DNA from: Erysipelotrichaceae bacterium
GTDB taxonomy: Bacteria; Bacillota_I; Bacilli_A; Erysipelotrichales; Erysipelotrichaceae
Assembly (NCBI GenBank): GCA_017404785.1
Contig: JAFRBQ010000009.1
Coordinates: 1-64,000 of the forward strand
DNA: 64,000 nucleotides
Direction of reading: 5' to 3'
The notes below the pieces were generated by a model, which searched no databases, had not been told where the DNA came from, and saw only the letters and a list, made by a program, of their open reading frames with translations. Below, in pieces: positions 50,388 to 59,662 of this stretch (its first letter is position 1; each line of letters begins with the position of its first letter). The position numbers were made by a program, and so were the translations under genes.

Positions 50388-51443
50388 TCAGTTGTTTTCC
50401 AGTATCTTTAAGCCTTCTTTGAGGTCCTGTCCCAGGATCTCCTGAGTCTTTTCGAAATCAAATTTCTTATGGAGACGGTCCTGGACTTTCAGCAGTTCTT
50501 TCTTGCCATATTTTCTTATATACAGGCAATGAGCCTTGGCGGCATTGGCTCCGTCGTTTGACGGGACATAGAAGCCTTTTTGACAGCTTTCCAGTTCTTC
50601 GCATTCATAGCAGCCGTCATATCCTTTTTCTCTGCAGCATTTTACATTAGGACAGACACCGTCAGGCGACATGGTCGCATTGGAACAGACGTTGTAATCT
50701 GTACGGCAGGATCCACAATACAGACCAAGAAAACAGTGATCGCATGACAGTCCGCAATAAGCGATCGGATCAATGCCTTTACGGGCCAGCTGCCGGATTC
50801 TGCTGGCGATGCGAAGCATCGCTTCGATATGCATGATCCAGTGACGGGAGAATGGCATTCTGATCAGTCCTTCGACATCTTTCGAGCACCAGTAGTCGAT
50901 CAGATTGCTGGCCTTTTCATCACTGCTGATACAGCCGCTTTCCTGCAGTTTCCTGTACATATCTTCATCGAATCTTCTCTTCAGATCAGGATATTCCAGT
51001 TTCTGCAGGATCCTGTCAGTGGAATCTTTCGCATTGCTGGCATATTTATAGAGTTTTGTGATGTTCAGCTTTTTAGAGAATTCAACGATCTCATCTCCTG
51101 CCAGTTCGTTTCCGGTCGTGATGATCGGTGAACCGATCGACTTATCGTATTTCTTTGAAAACAGGATCTGCCTGTCTTCGGCTATCATTTCATGAGCGAC
51201 GATGTCTTCGATCCTGAAGATGTGCCAGATCGAGTAGGCTAGAGTCTTGTTGTGAAAACCGCTGGCTTTGGGATAGGGCATCTGACAGAAAGCTTGCTTC
51301 GGATAGGTCATCACGATCTGGGTGATCTGGCTGAACAGTTCTTCCCTCAGCTCAAGAAGGGTGCTGATCCCTTCTTTGAAAGTCTTCTCTCTGGCAAGCA
51401 GTTTCTGCATCTGTTTATTCTTGTCTGACCAGTTTTTATCCAT
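50388..51443 (-). CDS. DinB-like protein with Cys-rich DUF3795-type C-terminus
   Basis: A 351-residue protein. The N-terminal ~210 residues are helical and resemble a DinB/DUF664 bundle (TLAYSIWHIFRIEDIVAHEMI, with later FSRHWIMHIEAMLRI). The C-terminal ~140 residues are Cys-rich (YCGLSCDHCFLGLYCGSCRTD, VKCCREKGYDGCYECEE), as in DUF3795. It might bind zinc or thiols. AAGGAGA precedes the start. It is divergent from the glycosylase gene with an inverted repeat between. Confidence 0.7.
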   Translation of the reverse strand: MDKNWSDKNKQMQKLLAREKTFKEGISTLLELREELFSQITQIVMTYPKQAFCQMPYPKASGFHNKTLAYSIWHIFRIEDIVAHEMIAEDRQILFSKKYDKSIGSPIITTGNELAGDEIVEFSKKLNITKLYKYASNAKDSTDRILQKLEYPDLKRRFDEDMYRKLQESGCISSDEKASNLIDYWCSKDVEGLIRMPFSRHWIMHIEAMLRIASRIRQLARKGIDPIAYCGLSCDHCFLGLYCGSCRTDYNVCSNATMSPDGVCPNVKCCREKGYDGCYECEELESCQKGFYVPSNDGANAAKAHCLYIRKYGKKELLKVQDRLHKKFDFEKTQEILGQDLKEGLKILENN

Positions 51444-51483
51444 GGTGTCTCCTTGTGTTACTGTCCTTATCTTAACACGCCTG

Positions 51484-51520
51484 AAACGCTACGATTGATA
51501 TTATGTTTAAGGTAGCGTTT
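51484..51520. promoter_or_regulatory. 9-bp inverted repeat between divergent genes
   Basis: AAACGCTAC (51484-51492) and GTAGCGTTT (51512-51520), a perfect inverted repeat with a 19-base spacer. The right arm touches TAATAT, eight bases before the glycosylase ATG. Either an operator or a stem; no U-tract follows on either strand. Confidence 0.45.
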
Positions 51521-51533
51521 AATATAGGTAGAT

Positions 51534-52016
51534 ATGCCGATACACAATATCCAGCCGGTCTATGATGAGAACTCCCGGATCCTGATCCTGGGCAGTTTTC
51601 CTTCGGTGAAGTCACGGGAAATGAAGTTCTTCTACGGACATCCGCAGAACCGTTTCTGGAAGATCATGGCACATCTGTACGGTGAGGAAATACCCCAAAG
51701 CATTCCGGAAAAGAAAGATTTTCTTCTGCGTAACGGGATCGCCGTATGGGATGTGATCGGATCATGTGATATAAAAGGATCAGCTGATTCTTCGATAAGC
51801 AATATCAGAACCAACGATATCGGAAAGATACTTAAGAAAAGTAAGATCGAAAAGATATACGTGAACGGGAGAACGGCTGAAAAATATTACAAGAAGTATC
51901 TTGAGGAAAAGACGGGAATGAAGGCGATCGAACTGGAATCCAGTTCACCGGCCAATGTCCGCTGCAGCCTGGAGATGCTTATAGAAGACTGGCGTGAAAA
52001 ACTGGGAGGTCAATGA
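51534..52016 (+). CDS. Mug-like DNA-deoxyinosine/uracil glycosylase
   Basis: A 160-residue glycosylase-fold protein of the COG3663 type: LILGSFPSVKSREMKFFYGHPQNRFWKIM (active-site region), WDVIGSCDIKGSADSSI, and the C-terminal SSSPANVRCSL in place of the family His-Pro-Ser motif. It removes deaminated bases (hypoxanthine or uracil). Its stop overlaps the ribosome site of the zinc-ribbon gene that starts two bases later, so they are coupled. Confidence 0.82.
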   Translation: MPIHNIQPVYDENSRILILGSFPSVKSREMKFFYGHPQNRFWKIMAHLYGEEIPQSIPEKKDFLLRNGIAVWDVIGSCDIKGSADSSISNIRTNDIGKILKKSKIEKIYVNGRTAEKYYKKYLEEKTGMKAIELESSSPANVRCSLEMLIEDWREKLGGQ

Positions 52017-52017
52017 A

Positions 52018-52536
52018 ATGAAATTCTGTCCGGAATGTGGGACTAAGCTTGAAGGAAGTGAAACGAAATGTCCGATCTGCGGCTATCAGATAAGTGATGA
52101 GCTGGCTGATATTCAGATCAGTACGGATGTCTCTGCTTCGGGAAACAAGACGGTCCTGATCGATTATTATGAGAAGACTGTTGGTACGCCAGTCGAGATG
52201 CCGTACTATGAGATCGTCCTATATAAATTAAATGACAAGGAAGTTATGCTGGAAGAGTATACCAATGGCGGCATGAAGAACGAAGTATGCAAGAGCTATC
52301 CGATCGATCATGATGCCTATGATGAGGCCTTACAGATCGTAGAGCGATATGAGCTGAAGAAGCACCTCAATGACAGGGGTGACGGGATGGAAGGCAAGAA
52401 GTTCGTGATAAAGTTCAGGGAAAGCGAAGATGCGCAAGAACTCTACCGCATCTCTTCCGAGGATCTTGATGACATGAACTGTTACCGGGCATTTACGGAT
52501 ATGCTGGCACTGTTGAGAGGATATCTGAAGAGATGA
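52018..52536 (+). CDS. Zinc-ribbon protein, 172 aa
   Basis: N-terminal four-cysteine zinc ribbon (CPECGTKLEGSETKCPICG), followed by an alpha/beta domain with strands TVLIDYYEK, YEIVLYKLNDKEVMLEEY and a helical end. ATG 52018 follows GGGAGGTCA; an in-frame start further up is not supported. Function unknown; it resembles other zinc-ribbon plus ubiquitin-like-domain proteins of Bacillota. Confidence 0.6.
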   Translation: MKFCPECGTKLEGSETKCPICGYQISDELADIQISTDVSASGNKTVLIDYYEKTVGTPVEMPYYEIVLYKLNDKEVMLEEYTNGGMKNEVCKSYPIDHDAYDEALQIVERYELKKHLNDRGDGMEGKKFVIKFRESEDAQELYRISSEDLDDMNCYRAFTDMLALLRGYLKR

Positions 52537-52583
52537 TGTTTGTTTCAGGTTTATAATATTTGATAGAGAAACGAGGTTTTGTG

Positions 52584-54125
52584 ATGACAGGAATCAGAAA
52601 AATAGTTACGATCATTCTTTGTGTATCCATCCTCTGCGGATGTGATACGCTTTTCAAAAAGAAGGACACGGCATACGAGGTGTTCCAGAAGATGCTGCAG
52701 GCCAACACGGCCAGTGAGCTGAAGAAGGTACATGAAAGTGTCTATCTGCTGTCGCTTAACGATGACATGAGCGGTTATTCGATCTATGACGACAAGACAG
52801 AAGTACACTATGTGGAGAAAGCCAGAGATGAAAATGTGCTCTATGCCAGCATCAAGCGCAAGGATTTTCTTTTTGAACTGCGCAAGGACGGAAGCTTTGT
52901 CCAGAATCTGGTCCTGGATGAGAATGAGGATGGCAGTATCTGGGATCTGACGAAGGATCTGCAGATCGAAGAGATGGTTCCGGAGAATGTGACCTATACT
53001 GATTCATTCACGATCCTCAAGGTCAGACTCGGTCTGCCTGAAGGTACGACCAGACCGAATGCCGATCATATCGAGGAGACTTATCTGCTCGATTCAAAGA
53101 CCAATGTCATCAACAGCCGCAAACAGGAACTGTTCTTTAAAGACGGAAGCAGCGAGAATCTGTTTGAAGAAGAATACCGATTCGATGAAGCTGATCCGGA
53201 TGCTGAATACATCAAACAGCTCGATGAACATTTCAAGAGCGCTAACTATGACCGTAATATGACTGTCGTCTTTGATAAGGGTCTGGAGAATGAAAGACAG
53301 ACGACCTACAAAGTCGTTACCGGTGATCAGGTGGAAGTCATCGCCAGCGGAAAACAGGTCATCGATCAGGACAATTCCGTCTTTGATGATATCCGTCACA
53401 GCCGTGATCTGACTTTCTATGTCTACAGTAACGGGGAGATCCCGAAACCTCAGGAAGACAAGCCGGAAGAACCTGTTGTTGAGATCAGACCGGAAGAAGA
53501 CAGTTCTGGTTTCGTCCTTCTGTCTGAAGCTGTTCCTGATGCCATACTGGAGATCCGCTACTATTCGACTTATAACTTTGTCGGTGAGAGGATCGACGGA
53601 TATGAGGAACCACTGGCATTTTTGACCAAGGAAGCTGCAGCAGCATTGAAGCAGGTCTCTGATGAAGTCATGGCTAAGGGCTATCGTCTGAAGATCTATG
53701 ATGCCTATCGTCCGCAGAAAGCAGTCGATCACTTCGTCAGATGGTCAAAGACTGCCGACACAGCGATGAAGGAATACTTCTATCCGGAACTTGATAAATC
53801 CGTCCTCTTTAAACAGGGCTATATCTTGGAGAAATCCGGTCACAGCAGAGGCTCGACCGTCGATCTTACACTGTTCGATATGGCGACCGGCAAGGAGCTG
53901 GATATGGGCGGAACATTCGATTATTTCGGAGAACTGTCACATCCTGACTACAAAGACATCACTGAGGAACAGTACAATAACAGGATGATCTTAAGGGAAG
54001 CGATGCTGGCTCACGGATTCAATCCGCTGGACGAGGAATGGTGGCATTTCACCCTGAAGGATGAACCGTATCCTGATACTTATTTCAATTTCCCGATCAA
54101 TTCTGATCAGCTGAATAAACAATAA
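52584..54125 (+). CDS. Lipoprotein with VanX-type D-Ala-D-Ala dipeptidase domain
   Basis: A 513-residue secreted lipoprotein. The signal peptide ends in the lipobox LCGC (about residue 17). Residues 20-300 are an unrecognised N-terminal domain with VVFDKGLENERQ; about 310-513 is a D-alanyl-D-alanine dipeptidase domain: LKIYDAYRPQKAV, SGHSRGSTVDLTLF (Zn His and Asp) and EWWHF (Zn His and catalytic Glu). In VanX the free domain protects against vancomycin; here the fused lipoprotein more likely trims peptidoglycan stems. ATG 52584 follows ACGAGG. Confidence 0.8.
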   Translation: MTGIRKIVTIILCVSILCGCDTLFKKKDTAYEVFQKMLQANTASELKKVHESVYLLSLNDDMSGYSIYDDKTEVHYVEKARDENVLYASIKRKDFLFELRKDGSFVQNLVLDENEDGSIWDLTKDLQIEEMVPENVTYTDSFTILKVRLGLPEGTTRPNADHIEETYLLDSKTNVINSRKQELFFKDGSSENLFEEEYRFDEADPDAEYIKQLDEHFKSANYDRNMTVVFDKGLENERQTTYKVVTGDQVEVIASGKQVIDQDNSVFDDIRHSRDLTFYVYSNGEIPKPQEDKPEEPVVEIRPEEDSSGFVLLSEAVPDAILEIRYYSTYNFVGERIDGYEEPLAFLTKEAAAALKQVSDEVMAKGYRLKIYDAYRPQKAVDHFVRWSKTADTAMKEYFYPELDKSVLFKQGYILEKSGHSRGSTVDLTLFDMATGKELDMGGTFDYFGELSHPDYKDITEEQYNNRMILREAMLAHGFNPLDEEWWHFTLKDEPYPDTYFNFPINSDQLNKQ

Positions 54126-54128
54126 ACA

Positions 54129-54155
54129 TCAAAGGCCAGCTTAACTGGCCTTTGT
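54129..54155. terminator. Terminator between convergent genes
   Basis: AAAGGCCAG-CTTAA-CTGGCCTTT, flanked by A/T; it serves both convergent genes. Confidence 0.75.
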
Positions 54156-54170
54156 ACTGTATTGAATGAA

Positions 54171-55496
54171 TTATTCGCTGATATGGACGGCAGTACCGAT
54201 ATCGGCCATCTCAAACAGCTGAGCTACTTTATCGGTAGGCATGTTGACACAGCCTCTTGAAGGATCATAGAGATAGATATCACCGCCGAATTCATTTCGC
54301 CAGGAGGCATCATGGAAACCGTAGACGCGTCCGGATTCATCGAAGCCGATCCAGTAGTCGACGTGTTCGACATAGCCGGCACCGAGGAGCGTTGAGTCGT
54401 TCGCTTTCTTTCTGACGGCAAAATCTCCTGTCGGTGTGGCATCGGTGATATCACCGTTTCCGGTCACGACCGGTGATTCCAGCATGAGTTCACCGTTCTC
54501 ATAATAGTAAAGTTTCTGTTCGGAGATCTTCACTTCGATCTTCTTTTCGACTTTATCAATCCAGTTCACACTGATGGATGCATCTGTTGTTTCCAGCAGG
54601 TCTTCATTAAGAATGCTTTTGAGATTGGCCTTGTCGATGTAACGGGATGAGACATCGTATTGGGCAGCCAGATCGTTGATATAGGTGTTGAGTTCATCGG
54701 TATCCACACTCGCTTCACTGCCTTCCACTTTCAGCAGTCTGCACAGTTCGTCTTTACTGATGGATTCAGATACTGAATCAGATATATCGATCGTGATGTT
54801 TTTATCGATCACATCTTCCAGTTCTTTCTTCTTTTCTTCAAAGGAAGGATCGTCAGCAGTGATCGTCGCTTTTTCATAATAGGGACGCAGATCCACCGTT
54901 CCGTTCTCGAGACTTTCGGAATAATCTTGCAGGGCTTTCGTTGTCAGCTGCTTCGCTATATCTTCGTCGATATATGATCCGTCGTTTTCTTTGATCAGAC
55001 TTATCTGTCCGTCGATGATATCCAGATGGGCATCCTCAGGTCTGACGATATTTTCCTGTTTCGTACAGTAGAGATCATTAAGAAGTTCACTGATCCTGCC
55101 ACTGTCCAGGGGAGCAGATATCTTGTTATGACAGTAGGTTTTCTCCTTGCCCAGATCCAGGAACCACAGCGATACATCCTGTGCCTTCAGCAAGGCAGAA
55201 GCGTCGTAACTGAGATCGGCTGACAATGTTCTGAGATCCAGTTCCTGTTCGATATCGGTCTGACCGTCAGAGCTTCTCTGAATGACCGTTAAGGTAGGCC
55301 TCAGATCGGCCAGAGCTTCATTGGATTTACTGATATCCATGCCGGAGACATCGATCCCGTCGATCACCGAGTGAGGCAGGAAAACTGAACTGAAGCGGAT
55401 CAGACCGATCAGATAGACCGTGGCCACAAAAAGAAAAATGCTCAGGATGATGATCATTTTCTTCTGCTGTTTCTCTCTGTTTTCGTTTTTTACCAT
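54171..55496 (-). CDS. L,D-transpeptidase (YkuD) with membrane anchor
   Basis: A 441-residue protein with one N-terminal membrane helix (about 15-36), a peptidoglycan-binding-like PG4 region (about 40-310) and a YkuD catalytic domain (about 320-441): EQKLYYYENGEL, GFHDASWR with the His, and SRGCVNMP with the catalytic Cys. It makes 3-3 cross-links in the wall or anchors proteins to it, working outside the cell. TATAAT ends nine bases before ATG with no ribosome site. Confidence 0.88.
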   Translation of the reverse strand: MVKNENREKQQKKMIIILSIFLFVATVYLIGLIRFSSVFLPHSVIDGIDVSGMDISKSNEALADLRPTLTVIQRSSDGQTDIEQELDLRTLSADLSYDASALLKAQDVSLWFLDLGKEKTYCHNKISAPLDSGRISELLNDLYCTKQENIVRPEDAHLDIIDGQISLIKENDGSYIDEDIAKQLTTKALQDYSESLENGTVDLRPYYEKATITADDPSFEEKKKELEDVIDKNITIDISDSVSESISKDELCRLLKVEGSEASVDTDELNTYINDLAAQYDVSSRYIDKANLKSILNEDLLETTDASISVNWIDKVEKKIEVKISEQKLYYYENGELMLESPVVTGNGDITDATPTGDFAVRKKANDSTLLGAGYVEHVDYWIGFDESGRVYGFHDASWRNEFGGDIYLYDPSRGCVNMPTDKVAQLFEMADIGTAVHISE

Positions 55497-55541
55497 CAGT
55501 AAATAATTATAAGGGAAAAAGCTTTAAAAGAGTGAAACAAA

Positions 55542-56882
55542 TTGAAGGAAGACAGAAAAACAGATATCGTTAAAGATCTGGATGTGATCTATAATATATA
55601 TGAAGAAATGAACCGTAAGAGATTGTTGTTTATCGGTAAAGAAAATTATCTGAATGAAGACTTCCTCAAACAGCTGGAGGAGTCTTTTGAACTGTTTTTC
55701 TGCGAAGATGAGGATAAGATCATTTCCGTTTTGAGGAATGAAAGAGAAAAGACGGCAGCAGTCGTGACAGATCTGGATCATTGTGAAAACAGTGACTACG
55801 CCTTCCTGAAGAAACTTGATCTTGATCCGTTCTATGCGGATGTTCCGGTTATCGCTTTCTCAAAAAGAGAGTTGAAGAAGGAAGACTCTGAGGCGATCGA
55901 GAGAGGGGTTTCCGATATCATCGTCTTACCTTGTGAGATAAAACTGGTCCTGAGGCGGATCAGCAATGCGGTCAGATCCAAAGACTCCCTGACTTTCTCG
56001 GAGATCGAAAAGATGCTGAAACAGCTGCCTTCCAACATCTATTTGAAAGATAAGGAAGGACGCTATGTCTTTGCGACCCATTACTGGCACCATCTTGAAC
56101 ATGCGCAAGATCCGGGCTGGACGATCAGAGGCAAGACGGACGTCGAGATCCGCAAGGACAAGGAGAATGCCCTGAAGGCGATGGAGTCGGATAAGGTGCT
56201 TTTAAGGACCGGCAAGGGGACGACCTATGTCATCGAAGAGAAAGCTGATGGGATGAGAGAATATCTGGAACTGATCAAGGAACCGGTCTTTGATGATGAA
56301 GGCAACGTCAGCGGTATCATCTCGCTGATCAACGATGTGACAGAGAAGGAACTGCTGAAGCTGGAACTGGAAAAGAAATCGACGACTGATCAGCTGACCG
56401 GTCTGTATAACCGTGCAGCGACCCAGGATCTGATCATGAAGGCGATCGAAGAAGACAGGAAACATGGACGGAGAAGTGCCATGATGATGATCGATGTGGA
56501 TCATTTCAAGTTCATCAACGATACTTACGGACACGATGTCGGTGACAAGGTGCTGGCCGGTATCGGCGAACTCCTGCACGAATGTTTCAAGGGCATGGAT
56601 GTCTGCGGCAGGATCGGCGGTGATGAGTTCACAGTCTTCCTCAGAGGGATTGAAAATGAGGAAACAGTTGAAAAGCTGATCGGGCATCTGGAAGACGGGA
56701 TGAAGGAGAAGATCTTCGATGACAGGATGAAGCAGAATGTGACTCTGTCGATCGGAGCGGCGATCTGTCCTGATCACGGCGATGAATTCGAGAAGCTGTA
56801 TTCAGCAGCTGACAGGGCTCTGTATCAGGTCAAGAAGAAGGGCCGAGCATCTCATCTTATCTATAATGACAGTATGGAATAA
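55542..56882 (+). CDS. Diguanylate cyclase with REC-like and PAS domains
   Basis: A 446-residue cytosolic signal protein: a degenerate receiver-like domain (about 23-145), a PAS domain (about 155-275) and a GGDEF domain (about 285-446) with the intact signature RIGGDEFTVF that joins two GTP to c-di-GMP. The RxxD inhibitory site reads KGMD, so product inhibition may be lost. TTG 55542 is used as start; ATG 55608 is the alternative. It is divergent from the L,D-transpeptidase gene. Confidence 0.82.
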   Translation: MKEDRKTDIVKDLDVIYNIYEEMNRKRLLFIGKENYLNEDFLKQLEESFELFFCEDEDKIISVLRNEREKTAAVVTDLDHCENSDYAFLKKLDLDPFYADVPVIAFSKRELKKEDSEAIERGVSDIIVLPCEIKLVLRRISNAVRSKDSLTFSEIEKMLKQLPSNIYLKDKEGRYVFATHYWHHLEHAQDPGWTIRGKTDVEIRKDKENALKAMESDKVLLRTGKGTTYVIEEKADGMREYLELIKEPVFDDEGNVSGIISLINDVTEKELLKLELEKKSTTDQLTGLYNRAATQDLIMKAIEEDRKHGRRSAMMMIDVDHFKFINDTYGHDVGDKVLAGIGELLHECFKGMDVCGRIGGDEFTVFLRGIENEETVEKLIGHLEDGMKEKIFDDRMKQNVTLSIGAAICPDHGDEFEKLYSAADRALYQVKKKGRASHLIYNDSME

Positions 56883-56884
56883 GC

Positions 56885-56909
56885 AAGACCGGTACCCTGG
56901 TCTTTTTTG
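56885..56909 (+). terminator. Rho-independent terminator
   Basis: AAGACC-GGTACCC-TGGTCTT followed by TTTT, after the cyclase gene. Confidence 0.75.
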
Positions 56910-56923
56910 AGCCCAATAATTAA

Positions 56924-56996
56924 TGAAAAATTTTTCATAAAATGTAAAATAATTTACATTTAAATTGACAAGCGTTTTCAATTGATTTATTATAAT
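56924..56996 (+). promoter_or_regulatory. Opp operon promoter with three stacked palindromes
   Basis: TTGACA (56965-56970) and TATTAT (56988-56993, spacer 17) form the promoter. Upstream lie ATGAAAAATTTTTCAT (56924-56939, perfect palindrome) and AATGTAAA-ATAA-TTTACATT (56941-56960). TTGACAAGCGTTTTCAA (56965-56981) overlaps the -35 and is LacI/CcpA-like: it matches AANCGNTNWCA at its right half. Nutrient control (carbon or amino acids) is the likely reading; the regulators are not proven. Confidence 0.6.
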
Positions 56997-57020
56997 TTCA
57001 TTACAAGGAGGAATATTGTA

Positions 57021-58646
57021 ATGAAAAAATTATTTTCGCTTATTATGGTATTACTGCTGCTTGTAGGTTGCTCAGGCGGTAACGGCGGTAACGGCGGTGG
57101 CGGTTCCGACGCAACTGTCAGAACAGTAACAGTACAGGCTCCGACTCCGATCATTTCGATGGACCATCATATCGCAACTGATGGTACTTCATTTATCGCT
57201 CAGACGATGATTATCTCCGGTCTTATGGAACTGGATGCCAATGGTAATCCGCTTCCTGATATGGCTGAATCATATGAGATGAGTGATGATGGTCTGGTTT
57301 ATACCTTCAAGATCCGTGATGATGCCAACTGGTCAAACGGCGATCCTGTAACAGCAAATGACTTCGTCTATGGCTGGAACAGACTGGTCGATCCTGATAC
57401 AGCATCAGACTATAGCTGGATCCTTGAAACTGCATGTGTTGAATCATATGAAGCAGTCGATGACAAGACTTTCAAAGTCACATTAGGTGCTCCAACCGGA
57501 TTCTTCCTTGCTCTGACTGCATTCCCTTCATTCTTCCCGATGAACCAGAAGTTCGTTGAAGAAAAGGGCGATCAGTATTCACTTACACCAAACGATCTGC
57601 TGTTCAACGGTCCGTACGTAATGACTTCCTGGACTTCAGGTTACTCATTCGAATTCGAACTGAATCCTAATTACTGGAATGCTGCTGAATATGCTGAGAA
57701 GTATGCTGAGAAGGTCGTCTTCCGTGAGATCACTGATACTCAGACTGCTCTGATGGAATATGAAAGCGGCAACCTCGACAACGTTACCTTATCAGGTGAA
57801 CAGGTCGATGCCAACAAGGATGTTGCAGGCTTCATCAACAAGCTGACAGGTTATATGTACTATCTGTCAATCAACATGGGCAACAACGTTCATGAACGTG
57901 ATGGTGCTGCAAATCTGGCTAACGCCAATGTCAGACAGGCTATCCTGTATGCGATCGACAGAGATGAGATCGCCAGAGTTCTGAACGATGGTTCAGTAGC
58001 TGCCAACGGTATCATTCCTATCGGACTGGCTTCTAATCCTTCAACCGGAAAAGACTTCCGTGATGATGCAGGTGCTGTTGTAGCTTACGATGTCGACAAG
58101 GCTAAGGAATACTATGCAGCTGCTGTTGCTGAACTCGGTCACGATGTAACATTCGAACTGTTATATGGTACAGACGAAGGTGACTCTATCATCAAGGCTG
58201 CTGAGCAGATCCAGTACTATCTCGAACAGGTCGGTTTCACTGTAAATCTTAACGGTAAACCAAAGAAAGAACGTCTCGATCTGGCCGGCAATGCCAATGA
58301 CCATGATTACGATGTCATGCTGACTCGTTGGGGTCCTGACTACGGTGATCCTCAGACTTACATGGATCTGTTTGTTTCGACCAACTCTTCCAACAACGAT
58401 GGTGGTTACAATTCTGCTGATTACGATGCACTGGTCGCTGATGCCGAAGGTGGCGCAGGCGCTACTGATGCTGATGTAAGATGGAAAGACTTCCTCGCTG
58501 CTGAAGTACAGCTGGTCAAGACTGACGCTGCTGTTGTTCCTGTATTCCAGGCTGGTGGCGCTATGATCATCAACCCGGCAGTTACCGGAATCGAATTCCA
58601 CTCTGCTGCAGTTGACAGCTACCGTCACATTCAGGTCAACAGATAA
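57021..58646 (+). CDS. oppA: Oligopeptide ABC transporter substrate-binding lipoprotein
   Basis: A 541-residue lipoprotein (lipobox LLVGCSGG at residues 11-18, then a Gly/Asn linker) of the SBP_bac_5 family. The signature YTFKIRDDANWSNGDPVTANDFVYGWNR is the standard peptide-binding region, and the C-terminal TRWGPDYGDPQTYMDLF matches OppA. It captures peptides outside the cell. ATG 57021 follows AAGGAGGAATATT; a start further up is not supported. First gene of oppABCDF. Confidence 0.88.
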   Translation: MKKLFSLIMVLLLLVGCSGGNGGNGGGGSDATVRTVTVQAPTPIISMDHHIATDGTSFIAQTMIISGLMELDANGNPLPDMAESYEMSDDGLVYTFKIRDDANWSNGDPVTANDFVYGWNRLVDPDTASDYSWILETACVESYEAVDDKTFKVTLGAPTGFFLALTAFPSFFPMNQKFVEEKGDQYSLTPNDLLFNGPYVMTSWTSGYSFEFELNPNYWNAAEYAEKYAEKVVFREITDTQTALMEYESGNLDNVTLSGEQVDANKDVAGFINKLTGYMYYLSINMGNNVHERDGAANLANANVRQAILYAIDRDEIARVLNDGSVAANGIIPIGLASNPSTGKDFRDDAGAVVAYDVDKAKEYYAAAVAELGHDVTFELLYGTDEGDSIIKAAEQIQYYLEQVGFTVNLNGKPKKERLDLAGNANDHDYDVMLTRWGPDYGDPQTYMDLFVSTNSSNNDGGYNSADYDALVADAEGGAGATDADVRWKDFLAAEVQLVKTDAAVVPVFQAGGAMIINPAVTGIEFHSAAVDSYRHIQVNR

Positions 58647-58667
58647 TTAAAGACTAAAAAATCTAAG

Positions 58668-58707
58668 ACAGTAGAGCGGTTGAGTGATGCTTGATCGCTC
58701 TATTGTT
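58668..58707 (+). terminator. Intercistronic hairpin between oppA and oppB
   Basis: CAGTAGAGCGGTTGA...TTGATCGCTCTATTG stem with G-U pairs, followed by TTTTA. It probably trims or partly ends the message so that more OppA than transporter is made. Confidence 0.6.
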
Positions 58708-58726
58708 TTATGAAAGGATTGAGGCT

Positions 58727-59659
58727 ATGAAGAAATATATAATGAAAAGAGTTCTGATCAGTATAGCCACACTGCTGGTCATCATACTTGTCCTGTTCCT
58801 GCTGATGGACCTGATGCCGGGAACACCTTTTAATGATGAAAAGCTGACGGAAGCTCAGCTTGCTTTGCTTTATAAGAAATACGGACTGGATAAACCGCTG
58901 ATCGTAAGGTTCCTGCTTTATCTCAAGAACATGCTTACCGGCGACCTGGGTGTTTCTTATGCTATCAACAAGAATTTCGCGATCAGCGACATGATTAAAG
59001 GGCGTTTGGGTATTTCGATCGCTGTCGGTGCCATGGCTATGATCTTCGGAACGATCATGGGTCTGCTTTTAGGTATCCTGGCGGCGCTTAACCATAACAG
59101 CTGGATAGACAACCTTTGTTCAGTCATCTCCGTCATCGGTGTCAGTGTGCCTTCCTATGTTTGCGCACTGTTGCTGTGCTACTATGTGGCCTACAAGATG
59201 AAACTGCTGCCGATCCTGTATAATCAGACGATGCCTTTCAGATCACTGATCTTACCGGCCCTGGCTCTTTCGGTCTCACCGACAGCCAATATCGCGCGTT
59301 TCACGAGATCGGAAATGATCGATGTTCTGAATTCAGATTATATCCTTCTGGCTCAGTCCAAAGGTATCAAAGACTACAAGATGATCATCAGACATGCACT
59401 TCGTAACACACTGATCCCGATCATCACTGTCATGGGACCGTTACTGGTCAACCTGCTGACAGGTTCATCCGTCATCGAAAGGATCTTCGGTATTCCGGGT
59501 ATCGGTTTACTGATGATCAGCGGTATCCAGCAGAATGACTACAACGTGACGATCGCCTGTTCATTCATCTATTCAGTTATGTATATCGCCGTGATGCTGG
59601 TGGTCGATATCCTTTACGGTGTCATCGATCCGCGTATCAGAGTAAGCAAGGAGGGTTAA
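58727..59659 (+). CDS. oppB: Oligopeptide ABC permease OppB
   Basis: A 310-residue membrane permease with six helices; the N-terminal helix and DLMPGTPF motif, the EAA loop region (ILLAQSKGIKDYKMIIRHALRNTLIPIITVMG) that contacts the ATPases, and the ending IYGVIDPRIR typical of OppB/DppB. ATG 58727 follows AAAGGATTGAGG. Confidence 0.88.
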   Translation: MKKYIMKRVLISIATLLVIILVLFLLMDLMPGTPFNDEKLTEAQLALLYKKYGLDKPLIVRFLLYLKNMLTGDLGVSYAINKNFAISDMIKGRLGISIAVGAMAMIFGTIMGLLLGILAALNHNSWIDNLCSVISVIGVSVPSYVCALLLCYYVAYKMKLLPILYNQTMPFRSLILPALALSVSPTANIARFTRSEMIDVLNSDYILLAQSKGIKDYKMIIRHALRNTLIPIITVMGPLLVNLLTGSSVIERIFGIPGIGLLMISGIQQNDYNVTIACSFIYSVMYIAVMLVVDILYGVIDPRIRVSKEG

Positions 59660-59662
59660 GAG

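Noticed and set aside
52584-54125. Calling the VanX-like gene vancomycin resistance
   Set aside because: No vanH/vanA-type ligase or regulator is adjacent and the protein is an exported lipoprotein.
56931-56945. CodY box upstream of opp
   Set aside because: Only about 11 of 15 positions match AATTTTCWGAAAATT, which is weak in AT-rich DNA; left as unnamed palindromes.
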